Assembly (NCBI GenBank): GCA_021158865.1 | Contig: JAGGSX010000197.1 | Coordinates: forward strand, 1 to 11,428 | Length of the DNA stretch: 11,428 nucleotides | Source of the DNA: Thermoplasmata archaeon | GTDB taxonomy: Archaea > Thermoplasmatota > E2 > UBA202 > JdFR-43 | Direction: 5' to 3' | In this document: positions 1 through 5,939 of the stretch, in pieces | How positions within the stretch are numbered: the first letter of the stretch is position 1 | Layout: each line of letters opens with the position of its first letter | The notes under the pieces: generated by a model | What the model was told of the DNA's origin: nothing | Databases searched by the model: none | What the model saw: only the letters and a program-made list of their open reading frames with translations | Position numbers and translations under genes: made by a program

Positions 1-809
1 CATATCATGGATGTCATATTTCCTGCTCCAATGCTTGCATTTGTTTGAGAAGCAGCATCTCCAACCAATATTGCATTTTTTCCATAAGCTTTTAAAGGCT
101 TTGAAATTGGAAGGTAACCAGCTTTCCATCTATCAACTTCATAATTTTTCTTAAATTTTTCATAATTTTTCTTAAATTCCTTCGGATTAAAAGAGCCGAT
201 TCCAATATTCCATGCTCTCTTTTTAGGAAAAAACCATGAATAACCATATTTAACAACATCTTTTTTAAATTCAACGTGTATTTTATTTTTATTGAGATTA
301 ATATCATTGCTCAATCCTTCAACAGCAATTGCATATCTTGGTTGCTTTATTCCAATATATTTTCTTGTTGGAGAAAAAAATCCATCAGCACCAACAAGCA
401 ATTTTACCTCTATATTCTGAGGCATTATAACAACATTTTTTCCTCTTTCAATTTTTTTGACTTTCTCATTCATCCTTATATCTGCTCCTTTTTTTATCGC
501 CTGTTTTGCAAGCTCGCTTTCAATTTCTTTTTTATTTGTCATTAAAACTGGCATGTATAATTCCAATTCTCCATATTTCATGTAAATTATTATATCATCA
601 ACTTCTTTTTCTATTCCAGCCCTGCTTTCATATAAATCAAAAAAATTGTAACCCATCATATATGGAATTATCCCTTCTCCACATGCTTTCATAAAAAAAT
701 CTTTATGCTCTTCCAGCAAAACAAAATCTATACCATACTCTGCTAAAAATTTTGCGAGAGTTAAGCCAGCTATTCCTCCTCCAATGATAGCAACATCGTG
801 CCTTTCCAT
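1..809 (-). CDS. Geranylgeranyl reductase family FAD-dependent oxidoreductase (C-terminus cut by window edge)
   Basis: The reading frame is open from the ATG at 809 down to base 1, giving 269 whole codons and no stop, so the C-terminus lies outside the window (family members usually run about 350-450 residues). The N-terminus carries the dinucleotide-binding turn IIGGGIAGLTLAKFLAEYG (residues 8-26). A KACGEGI motif follows at 41-47, whose Cys43 matches the conserved cysteine of archaeal geranylgeranyl reductases. Further on are LVGADG (138-143), a YSWFFP motif (190-195) like the family's YxWxFP substrate-cavity motif, and LVGDAAS (248-254), the second FAD contact. Family members saturate the isoprenoid chains of archaeal membrane lipids at the membrane surface, using a reduced flavin. 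The usual GDAAG and later GGG are GDAAS and GAG here, and the family also includes other flavoproteins, so the exact substrate is uncertain. A TATA box about 24 bases before the ATG supports this start and a leaderless mRNA. The exchanger gene ends 30 bases upstream on the same strand. Confidence 0.8.
   Translation of the reverse strand, partial: MERHDVAIIGGGIAGLTLAKFLAEYGIDFVLLEEHKDFFMKACGEGIIPYMMGYNFFDLYESRAGIEKEVDDIIIYMKYGELELYMPVLMTNKKEIESELAKQAIKKGADIRMNEKVKKIERGKNVVIMPQNIEVKLLVGADGFFSPTRKYIGIKQPRYAIAVEGLSNDINLNKNKIHVEFKKDVVKYGYSWFFPKKRAWNIGIGSFNPKEFKKNYEKFKKNYEVDRWKAGYLPISKPLKAYGKNAILVGDAASQTNASIGAGNMTSMI
138..178. repeat. Short in-frame tandem duplication inside the oxidoreductase gene
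   Basis: An identical 20-base block occurs at 138-157 and 159-178, a period of 21 bases (7 codons). On the coding strand it gives the peptide FKKNYEKFKKNYE (residues 212-224). It keeps the frame and lies between the FP motif and the second FAD motif, in a helix-forming lysine-rich stretch. It looks like a small local duplication, not a mobile element. Confidence 0.75.
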
Positions 810-827
810 TATATTTATATGGGTTCT

Positions 828-837
828 AATTTTAAAA
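828..837 (-). promoter_or_regulatory. TATA box of the left-edge oxidoreductase
   Basis: On the minus strand the sequence reads TTTTAAAATT, centred about 24 bases upstream of the ATG at 809. That is the archaeal TATA-to-start distance, so transcription should begin at or next to the ATG. It begins just before the stop codon of the exchanger gene (842-840), so the oxidoreductase can be transcribed separately from it. Inferred from position and composition only. Confidence 0.5.
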
Positions 838-839
838 CA

Positions 840-1748
840 TTAACCCATCAATATAAAAATTAAAAAGATTGCATAAATTGAAATGAATAGCATGCCTTCA
901 AATTTTCCCATGTTTTGCCTGAAGTAAAGAATTAAAAATGTTATTATATATGAAATAAATAAAAATAATAAAGAGAAATTCAGAGCCCCAGCAACTTCAA
1001 CACTTTTTGTGAGAGAATACGGTAAGCCAATGCCAATCAATATATCAAAAGTATTACTACCAATAGCATTTGATATAGCCATGTCGCCATACCCAAGGCG
1101 GGCAGCGTGTATGGAGGTGAATAAATCTGGCAGAGAAGTTCCTATGGCAATTACAATTAGAGAGAATACAGCTTCTGACAGTCCAAGCATGGAGGTTATT
1201 TCAACAGTTTCTTTTATCAAAAAATTGGCTGAAAAAAACCTTAAAAGCAATGATTTTATAAAAAAATTTAAATTTTTTTTCAGGTCAATATTTTTAGCTT
1301 TTTCTCTTTTGTGTTTTATCAAAAAAAATGCATAAAAAATATATGCAACTACAAAAATTATCATTTCATATCTTGTTATTTTTCCATCAATAGAAAAAAT
1401 GGAAAGGAGTAATATGGCTATTAAATAAAATAAACCATCCCTATTGACAACCTCTTTTGAAACCTTTGTTTTTTTTATTATTACAGATACACCCACAATA
1501 ATTGTTATATTGAAAATTGCAGAGCCAACTATTGTTGCAATTCCTATTTTTGGATGCTTTTCAAAAACTGAGAATAATGAAGATGCAAATTCAGGCATGC
1601 TACTTCCTATGGCGGCGATGCTGGCGCCTGAAACAGCCAGACTTATTCCATATTTTGCTCTCAAACCTTCTATTCCTTTAACAAAAAATTCTGTCGAATA
1701 TATCAATGCAAAGAACGATGTCATAAAGATTAGCAATGATGCAAACAT
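840..1748 (-). CDS. Cation/Ca2+ exchanger (CaCA superfamily) with NCKX-like alpha repeats
   Basis: This 302-residue polytopic membrane protein has about ten hydrophobic segments. It carries the two inverted alpha repeats of Na+/Ca2+ exchangers. Repeat 1 has IGSSMPE (47-53) followed by TIVGSAIFN (72-80). Repeat 2 has IGTSLPD (202-208) followed by IGSNTFD (229-235). The central ion ligands of the archaeal exchanger MjNCX (two Glu, one Asn, one Asp) map here to Glu53, Asn80, Asp208 and Asp235. Asp in place of the second Glu, the GDMA stretch at 221-224 and the SNTFDI motif are typical of the NCKX (K+-dependent) branch. The expected role is Ca2+ extrusion driven by the Na+ gradient across the cytoplasmic membrane, but ion specificity cannot be proved from sequence. 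The length is normal for a prokaryotic member. The ATG at 1748 is supported by a TATA-like element about 24 bases upstream. It is divergent from the aminotransferase gene. Confidence 0.9.
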   Translation of the reverse strand: MFASLLIFMTSFFALIYSTEFFVKGIEGLRAKYGISLAVSGASIAAIGSSMPEFASSLFSVFEKHPKIGIATIVGSAIFNITIIVGVSVIIKKTKVSKEVVNRDGLFYLIAILLLSIFSIDGKITRYEMIIFVVAYIFYAFFLIKHKREKAKNIDLKKNLNFFIKSLLLRFFSANFLIKETVEITSMLGLSEAVFSLIVIAIGTSLPDLFTSIHAARLGYGDMAISNAIGSNTFDILIGIGLPYSLTKSVEVAGALNFSLLFLFISYIITFLILYFRQNMGKFEGMLFISIYAIFLIFILMG

Positions 1749-1753
1749 TTTAT

Positions 1754-1765
1754 AATGAATTCATT
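1754..1765. repeat. Perfect 12-base palindrome between TATA box and start of the exchanger gene
   Basis: AATGAATTCATT is its own reverse complement. It ends six bases before the exchanger ATG, downstream of its TATA element, so it covers the expected transcription start region. That is a classic position for a repressor in archaea. In such AT-rich DNA a 12-base palindrome can also arise by chance. Confidence 0.35.
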
Positions 1766-1768
1766 GCA

Positions 1769-1776
1769 ATTAAAAT
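1769..1776 (-). promoter_or_regulatory. TATA box of the exchanger gene
   Basis: The minus strand reads ATTTTAAT, centred about 24 bases before the ATG at 1748. This fits a leaderless transcript. No Shine-Dalgarno is visible before the ATG. It lies in the 93-base region shared with the divergent aminotransferase promoter. Confidence 0.45.
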
Positions 1777-1783
1777 AATTTGC

Positions 1784-1800
1784 ATGATATGTGTTATCAT
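1784..1800. repeat. Inverted repeat in the exchanger/aminotransferase divergent promoter
   Basis: ATGATA and TATCAT form 6-base perfect arms around a 5-base spacer, lying between the two oppositely facing TATA elements. It could be a regulator site serving one or both genes. The arms are short and AT-rich, so chance is a real alternative. Confidence 0.25.
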
Positions 1801-1814
1801 TCATCAGAAAATAG

Positions 1815-1825
1815 ATATTAATATA
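1815..1825 (+). promoter_or_regulatory. TATA box of the aminotransferase gene
   Basis: ATATTAATATA, with its core centred about 22-23 bases before the ATG at 1842, is the best placed TATA element. The position matches that of the ligase TATA box at 4606-4613 relative to its own ATG. Further A/T bases follow at 1824-1830, so the exact edges are uncertain. Confidence 0.45.
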
Positions 1826-1830
1826 AAATA

Positions 1831-1844
1831 CATTTACCTGCATG
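1831..1844 (+). promoter_or_regulatory. Pre-start element shared with the CoA-ligase gene
   Basis: CATTTACCTGCATG, which ends in the start codon, differs by one base from CATTTACCAGCATG at the start of the ligase gene (4621-4634). No other start region in the window has it. In a leaderless system it would span the transcription start. It could be an initiator-region element or a regulator site. Function is inferred. Confidence 0.4.
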
Positions 1845-3044
1845 GATTATGAAAAATTTTATTCTGATAATGCTAAAAAAATGCGTTCATCTGAGATAAG
1901 AGAATTACTCGAGCTTTCTCAACAGCCCGATGTAATTTCATTTGCAGGTGGTTTACCAAATCCAGACACATTTCCTCTTCACCAGATAAATGAAATAGTG
2001 AGCATGATATTAGAAAATGAAGGAAGCAAGGCTCTCCAATATGGTCCAACTCCTGGATTGAAAGAATTTAGGAAACAACTTGCAGATTTTATTGGAAAAG
2101 ATGGAATTGATGTAAGTATGGACGACATTTTGATAACATCTGGCTCTCAACAGGCATTGGACATTGTCGGGAAAATATTCATAAATGAAGGAGATGTAAT
2201 TATAACGGGCTTGCCAACATATCTTGGAGGGATAAATGCATTTCTTGCATATAGGGCTAAACTTATTGGCATTCCATTGGATGATAATGGCATGAGAGTT
2301 GATTTGCTTGAAGAAAAAATAAATGAAATTGAAAAAGAAGGAAAAAAAGTAAAGTTAATTTATACCATACCAACTTTTCAGAATCCAGCTGGAGTTGAAA
2401 TGAGCGAGGATAGAAGAAAAAGAATGCTGGAAATAGCAAAGGAGCATGATATTTTAATTTTGGAAGATGACCCCTATGGAAAACTTAGATTCGAAGGAAA
2501 TGCAATAAAGCCAATAAAAGCATTTGACAACAATGAACAGGTTATCTACATGGCTACTTTTTCAAAAATTTTGTCACCGGGCTTAAGACTTGCCTATGTT
2601 GCTGCTCCTACTGAAATTGCAAAAAAAATGATGATAGCAAAACAATCGATGGATTTATGCACTTCTACATTCACTCAGCTGATAGCCTATTATTATATAA
2701 AATATGGCTACATAGACAAACAGATTCCAAAAATAATTGAAATGTATAGGAAAAAGAGAGATATCATGCTTTCCGCTTTAGAAAAATTCTTCCCGCCCGG
2801 CTGCAAATGGACGCAGCCGAGGGGCGGCATGTTCCTGTGGGTTGAATTGCCCGAGTATATAAATACTGTCGAGATGTTTCCAGAAGCTGTTAGCAGTAAA
2901 GTTGCTTATATAAATGGAAGAGCATTCTATGTAAATGGAGATGGCTATAACACAATGAGACTTAATTTTACAAATGCCCGAGATGATGAGATAGAAGAAG
3001 GAATTAAAAGGCTTGCAGATGTCATAAAAAGAAGAATTAAATAA
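1842..3044 (+). CDS. PLP-dependent aminotransferase, LysN / 2-aminoadipate-kynurenine aminotransferase type (fold type I)
   Basis: The 400-residue protein is full length and collinear with the LysN group. This group moves the amino group between amino acids (2-aminoadipate, aromatic and branched-chain amino acids, glutamate) and 2-oxoacids in the cytosol. It shows SEIRELL near the N-terminus, with Arg20 at the position of the LysN substrate-binding arginine, then SFAGGLPNPDTFP (33-45), LQYGPTPG (65-72) and SGSQQALD (100-107). The FQNPAG motif (179-184) contains the PLP-contacting Asn181. EDDPYG (208-213) contains Asp209, expected to pair with the pyridine nitrogen, and Tyr212. SKILSPGLR (241-249) contains the Schiff-base Lys242, and MRLNFT has the carboxylate-binding Arg373. 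Substrate cannot be fixed; lysine biosynthesis genes are absent nearby, so amino-acid degradation or general transamination is equally likely. No Shine-Dalgarno precedes the ATG; TATA spacing suggests a leaderless mRNA. The last 8 bases overlap the convergent kinase-like gene. Codons near 2791-2840 are unusually GC-rich. Confidence 0.9.
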   Translation: MDYEKFYSDNAKKMRSSEIRELLELSQQPDVISFAGGLPNPDTFPLHQINEIVSMILENEGSKALQYGPTPGLKEFRKQLADFIGKDGIDVSMDDILITSGSQQALDIVGKIFINEGDVIITGLPTYLGGINAFLAYRAKLIGIPLDDNGMRVDLLEEKINEIEKEGKKVKLIYTIPTFQNPAGVEMSEDRRKRMLEIAKEHDILILEDDPYGKLRFEGNAIKPIKAFDNNEQVIYMATFSKILSPGLRLAYVAAPTEIAKKMMIAKQSMDLCTSTFTQLIAYYYIKYGYIDKQIPKIIEMYRKKRDIMLSALEKFFPPGCKWTQPRGGMFLWVELPEYINTVEMFPEAVSSKVAYINGRAFYVNGDGYNTMRLNFTNARDDEIEEGIKRLADVIKRRIK

Positions 3045-4092
3045 TTTTCATAATTTTGCTTTCATTATAGCCCGTAATCACTTTTATATAGCCTCTCATC
3101 CTTTCATTTAGTTTTTCGTCTCCAGTATCAACTTTAAGGCTCTCAAGTCTGGCAAGTTTATCTTTTGTTGCAACAATTATTATATTTTTCAATCCAACTT
3201 TTTTTATAACATTACTGCTTATGGGCTGATTTCCTCTCCCAAAAATAAATCCGTGCCCTCCTAATGGACTTACAACAATTTTTGCCTTCCTATTCAAATT
3301 TTTTAATATGCATTTTTCATCTGAATCTCTGCATAAAATTTTTTTATTACAAATAACATCTATTCCAAGGAAGCTTCCCTTTATCCCAATTGCTTTTTTA
3401 ATTTCCCATGTAGTGCTTCCCCCCCCAATTATATATATTGTATTGCTTTCCATATTATCAATGAACCATTCTGCAATCTCTTCCTTTCCTTCATTAGGTA
3501 AAATACCTTTGCTATTCTGAATTTTCTCATGCCTTGGAACAATTGCATAGCCAATTAAAGAAACCTTAAATTCACCTTTTCTAAAAGCATTTTCATCTAT
3601 ATCCATTATTTCTTTTTCTTCAAATCCCTCAAAATTATTTATTATTTCAGCTCCTTCATAGGGCGTAAAAGCAAAAACACCAGAATACATTTTCACACCA
3701 GCAGGAATTCCAAGTATAGCAACATTTTTTTTAACAATGCTGTATACATCTCTCGCAGTTCCATCTCCCCCAACAAAAATTATTATATCAACGCCATACT
3801 TCAAAAATTCCTTGCATGCATTTTTTGTATCCTCACTATTGCTTGGAATTTTTGATTTATATACAACCTTTGCCGTTATATTAAATTTTTTACATTCATT
3901 CTCACCCATTAAATGTGATGCAGTATAAATGTCAAAATTTTTTAGATGAGATAAAAATTCTTCGGCTTTTTTCACAGCAACAATTTTTGCTTTCCTCTTT
4001 ATTGCTTCATCTATCATTCCATCTGTTCCTTTAAGTCCTACTTTCCCTCCCATGCCAGCAATCGGATTTACAACAAATCCAATTTTTCTCAT
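3037..4092 (-). CDS. ATP-NAD kinase family protein (COG3199-like)
   Basis: The 351-residue protein opens with GFVVNPIAGMGG (5-16). It carries the diagnostic VGGDGTARDV (107-116), whose GGDGT is the nucleotide-binding signature of the NAD kinase/diacylglycerol kinase fold, followed by LGIPAGVKMYSGVFAFTP (127-144). The C-terminal half has GGGSTTWEI (223-231) and SPLGGHGFIFGRGNQPIS (275-292). This pattern fits the long NAD-kinase relatives common in archaea, not the short classical NAD kinase. A phosphotransfer role on NAD or a similar dinucleotide is a family-level inference; several members are uncharacterised. Its ATG overlaps the stop codon of the upstream RHH-like gene by 4 bases (ATGA at 4092-4089). 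No strong Shine-Dalgarno is visible, so translation by coupling is likely. Its end overlaps the aminotransferase tail to tail by 8 bases. Confidence 0.85.
   Translation of the reverse strand: MRKIGFVVNPIAGMGGKVGLKGTDGMIDEAIKRKAKIVAVKKAEEFLSHLKNFDIYTASHLMGENECKKFNITAKVVYKSKIPSNSEDTKNACKEFLKYGVDIIIFVGGDGTARDVYSIVKKNVAILGIPAGVKMYSGVFAFTPYEGAEIINNFEGFEEKEIMDIDENAFRKGEFKVSLIGYAIVPRHEKIQNSKGILPNEGKEEIAEWFIDNMESNTIYIIGGGSTTWEIKKAIGIKGSFLGIDVICNKKILCRDSDEKCILKNLNRKAKIVVSPLGGHGFIFGRGNQPISSNVIKKVGLKNIIIVATKDKLARLESLKVDTGDEKLNERMRGYIKVITGYNESKIMKII
3045..3062 (+). terminator. T-rich stretch after the aminotransferase gene
   Basis: Directly after the stop codon the coding strand reads TTTTCATAATTTTGCTTT, with three T runs of three or four. 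Archaeal RNA polymerase can terminate at such U-rich tracts without a hairpin. It lies inside the end of the convergent kinase-like gene, and T-rich strands are common here, so support is weak. Confidence 0.25.
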
Positions 4093-4490
4093 CCTATGTC
4101 TTCTATCCTGTTTTGAAGCATTTTTTGTGCTCTCATGACAATGTGCCTCAATTTTTCTATTTTCTTTTTTATTTCTTCATCTTTTACGTTCTCTTCGAGT
4201 TCATCTGCATATCCTTTTATTGAGATTAAGGCATTTAACAAGTCATAAGAAATTTCTTTCAATGACTTTATTTCTATTTCTCCTGCTTTCTTTTTAATTA
4301 CATGTGTTTCTAATTCAAGTTTGTTTCTGCCTGCTCTTTCATACAGATCAAGATAAAGTTGCAAAGCTCTTACAAGCTCGTCTCCCAAAACTGTATGTTT
4401 TTTACCATATTTATTTTCTACAAACTCTTTAAATTTAATCCAAACCCCTTCCTGTCTTGTATCTATCCTAACTCCTATTGGCTTGCTCAT
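4089..4490 (-). CDS. Putative ribbon-helix-helix protein fused to a degenerate HisKA-like dimerisation hairpin
   Basis: This is a 133-residue cytosolic protein of unrecognised family. Residues 4-50 fit a ribbon-helix-helix DNA-binding domain: a strand (PIGVRID), a helix (WIKFKEFVENKYG, 17-29) and a second helix (LGDELVRALQLYLDLYERA, 35-53). A linker of about 25 residues follows. Residues 78-131 resemble the helical hairpin of histidine-kinase phosphoacceptor domains: ISYDLLNALISIKGYADEL lines up with the usual S-H-E-L-R-x-P-L-x-x-I-x-G-Y-x-x-x-L pattern. The second helix is KKKIEKLRHIVMRAQKMLQNRI. The phosphoacceptor histidine is Tyr82, and the usual Arg and Pro are Leu and Ala. No ATPase domain follows. 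An inference is a dimeric transcription regulator that uses the hairpin for dimerisation or partner binding. It is cotranscribed with the overlapping kinase-like gene and may control its own promoter. Domain calls rest on eye alignment only. Confidence 0.65.
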   Translation of the reverse strand: MSKPIGVRIDTRQEGVWIKFKEFVENKYGKKHTVLGDELVRALQLYLDLYERAGRNKLELETHVIKKKAGEIEIKSLKEISYDLLNALISIKGYADELEENVKDEEIKKKIEKLRHIVMRAQKMLQNRIEDIG

Positions 4491-4516
4491 ATTATCATCA
4501 TTTTGCTAACATTTTG

Positions 4517-4525
4517 AATTTAAAA
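4517..4525 (-). promoter_or_regulatory. TATA box of the RHH-like/kinase-like operon
   Basis: The minus strand reads TTTTAAATT, centred about 31 bases before the ATG at 4490. This predicts a leader of only about five bases. A second TA-rich run at 4531-4540 is further away and less likely. Inferred from position. Confidence 0.4.
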
Positions 4526-4547
4526 CATACATATAAAATTTATGTTT
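4523..4547. repeat. Inverted repeat in the RHH/ligase divergent promoter
   Basis: AAACATA (4523-4529) and TATGTTT (4541-4547) are perfect 7-base arms with an 11-base AT spacer. The repeat overlaps the upstream edge of the RHH operon TATA box. RHH proteins usually bind short inverted or direct repeats, so this is a candidate autoregulatory operator. The composition makes chance matches fairly likely. Confidence 0.3.
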
Positions 4548-4605
4548 GTGCAGTGCTAAATATGCTAATAAAATTTTTGAAAAGTATGCATTTGTCTGGC
4601 TAAAT

Positions 4606-4613
4606 TTTTAAAT
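4606..4613 (+). promoter_or_regulatory. TATA box of the CoA-ligase gene
   Basis: TTTTAAAT, inside a longer AAATTTTTAAAT run, is centred 22-23 bases before the ATG at 4632. This fits a leaderless transcript and mirrors the aminotransferase promoter. Confidence 0.5.
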
Positions 4614-4620
4614 GCTTTTT

Positions 4621-4634
4621 CATTTACCAGCATG
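4621..4634 (+). promoter_or_regulatory. Pre-start element shared with the aminotransferase gene
   Basis: CATTTACCAGCATG ends in the ligase start codon and matches 13 of 14 bases at the aminotransferase start (1831-1844). Both copies lie at the same distance from their TATA boxes. This suggests a common initiator or regulator site, though it could be coincidence. Confidence 0.4.
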
Positions 4635-5918
4635 AAATATTGGGATGAAAAAATAGAAACCATGCCTTTGAAAGATTTAAAAGAATTGCAATTGAAGAGA
4701 TTAAGGAAAGTGGTTAAAGCAGCTTATGAAAAAAATGAGATATACCACGAAAAATTTAGGAAAGCAGGAATAAAGCCAGATGATATCAAAAGCTTGGATG
4801 ATTTATCAAAAATACCTTTTTTAACAAAACAGGAATTGCGTGATTATTATCCTTTCGGCCTGCTGTGTGTTGAAATGGATGATGTTGTTGAAATTCATGC
4901 TTCTTCAGGCACAACAGGGAAGCCAGTCGTTGGAACATATACAAAAAATGACCTTGAAATATGGGCAGATGTTATGGCTCGTTCATTGTGGGCAAATGGG
5001 CTTAGAAAAAGCGATGTTATGCAAAATTCTTATGGATATGGTTTATTTACAGGAGCACATGGATTTGAAAAGGGGGCACAGAAAATAGGAGCAACGGTTA
5101 TTCCAATAAGCAGTGGAAACACAAAAAGGCAAATATCAGTTATGAAAGATTTTGGGGCGACAGCCATAGCGGCGACGCCGAGTTATGCCCTTTATATGGC
5201 TGAGGTTGCAGAAGAAATGGGGTTTGACCCAAAAAATGACTTCAAATTGCATCTTGGTCTTTTTGGTGCTGAATCGTGGAGCGATGAGATGAGGAAGAAA
5301 ATAGAAGAAACATGGGGGATTATTGCTCATGAGCATTATGGATTGACTGAAATTATAGGGCCTGGTGTTGTTTCAGAATGTGAGGAGAAGAAATTGCATA
5401 TAAATGCAGACCATTTTCTGGCTGAGATAATTGACCCAAAAACTGGAGAGAGGCTTGAGCCGGGTGAAGAAGGGGAACTGGTTTTTACAACCTTAACAAA
5501 AGAAGCTTTTCCTGCAATAAGATTCAGGACGAGAGATATAGCTGGATATATGGAAGAAGAATGCGAGTGTGGAAGAACTTTGCCGATTCAAACAAGAATT
5601 AAGGGAAGAAGCGATGACATGCTCAAGATAAAAGGAGTTATTGTATTTCCATCTCAGATAGAAGAAGCAATAATGAGTGTTGAAGGAACAAGTGGAAATT
5701 ATCAGCTTGTTAAGAAAAAGGAAAAAAGTATGACAACGTTGGTAGCGAGGATTGAACCAACTGAAGAAAGATACAATGAAGGCAACATCGATGAATTAGA
5801 GAGAAAAATCGAAGACGAGATATATTCAATATTGAATTTGCATATTCCAGTTGAAGTTGTAAAGCCAAATAGTTTGCCGAGGAGTGAGGGGAAAGCAAAA
5901 AGAATAGTAGAGGAATAA
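4632..5918 (+). CDS. Phenylacetate-CoA ligase-like adenylate-forming enzyme
   Basis: The 428-residue length is typical of PaaK-type ligases, which activate aryl acids with ATP to an acyl-AMP and then form the CoA thioester in the cytosol. The phosphate-binding loop is ASSGTTGKPVVGTYT (90-104). HYGLTE (235-240) is the A5 motif and RTRDIAGY (299-306) the A7 region, with Asp302 expected to bind the ribose. KGRSDDMLKIKGVIVFPSQIE (324-344) is the A8 hinge, and LPRSEGKAKRIVE carries the C-terminal catalytic lysine, probably Lys421. A CECG pair sits just before the hinge at 311-314. The ATG at 4632 fits the TATA position and the family N-terminus. The true acid is unknown: phenylacetate, indoleacetate or other aryl acids from amino-acid breakdown are plausible. 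No 2-oxoacid oxidoreductase is adjacent. It is divergent from the RHH-like regulator, which might control it. Confidence 0.9.
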   Translation: MKYWDEKIETMPLKDLKELQLKRLRKVVKAAYEKNEIYHEKFRKAGIKPDDIKSLDDLSKIPFLTKQELRDYYPFGLLCVEMDDVVEIHASSGTTGKPVVGTYTKNDLEIWADVMARSLWANGLRKSDVMQNSYGYGLFTGAHGFEKGAQKIGATVIPISSGNTKRQISVMKDFGATAIAATPSYALYMAEVAEEMGFDPKNDFKLHLGLFGAESWSDEMRKKIEETWGIIAHEHYGLTEIIGPGVVSECEEKKLHINADHFLAEIIDPKTGERLEPGEEGELVFTTLTKEAFPAIRFRTRDIAGYMEEECECGRTLPIQTRIKGRSDDMLKIKGVIVFPSQIEEAIMSVEGTSGNYQLVKKKEKSMTTLVARIEPTEERYNEGNIDELERKIEDEIYSILNLHIPVEVVKPNSLPRSEGKAKRIVEE

Positions 5919-5932
5919 ATGAATATTCATTT
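5917..5932. repeat. Perfect 16-base palindrome upstream of the grpE-dnaK-dnaJ promoter
   Basis: AAATGAATATTCATTT is fully self-complementary. It begins inside the stop codon of the ligase gene and ends seven bases before the grpE TATA element. It could be an operator or activator site for the heat-shock operon, or a weak stem at the end of the ligase mRNA. It does not resemble, from memory, the Archaeoglobus HSR1 site (CTAAC-N5-GTTAG). Confidence 0.45.
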
Positions 5933-5939
5933 GTAGAAA

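Noticed and set aside
92..694. Short open frames on both strands within 92-694
   Set aside because: They are shadows of the left-edge oxidoreductase, whose frame is open from 809 to base 1 with conserved motifs throughout.
1009..1755. Two rightward open frames (1009-1335 and 1444-1755) across the exchanger gene
   Set aside because: They are antisense to a well-supported membrane protein with conserved motifs, and have no TATA box or recognisable product.
4491..4500. Minus-strand ATGATGA resembling a C box of a C/D guide RNA
   Set aside because: No D box (CTGA) pair or D'/C' arrangement follows at a suitable distance, and the site runs into the start of the RHH-like gene.
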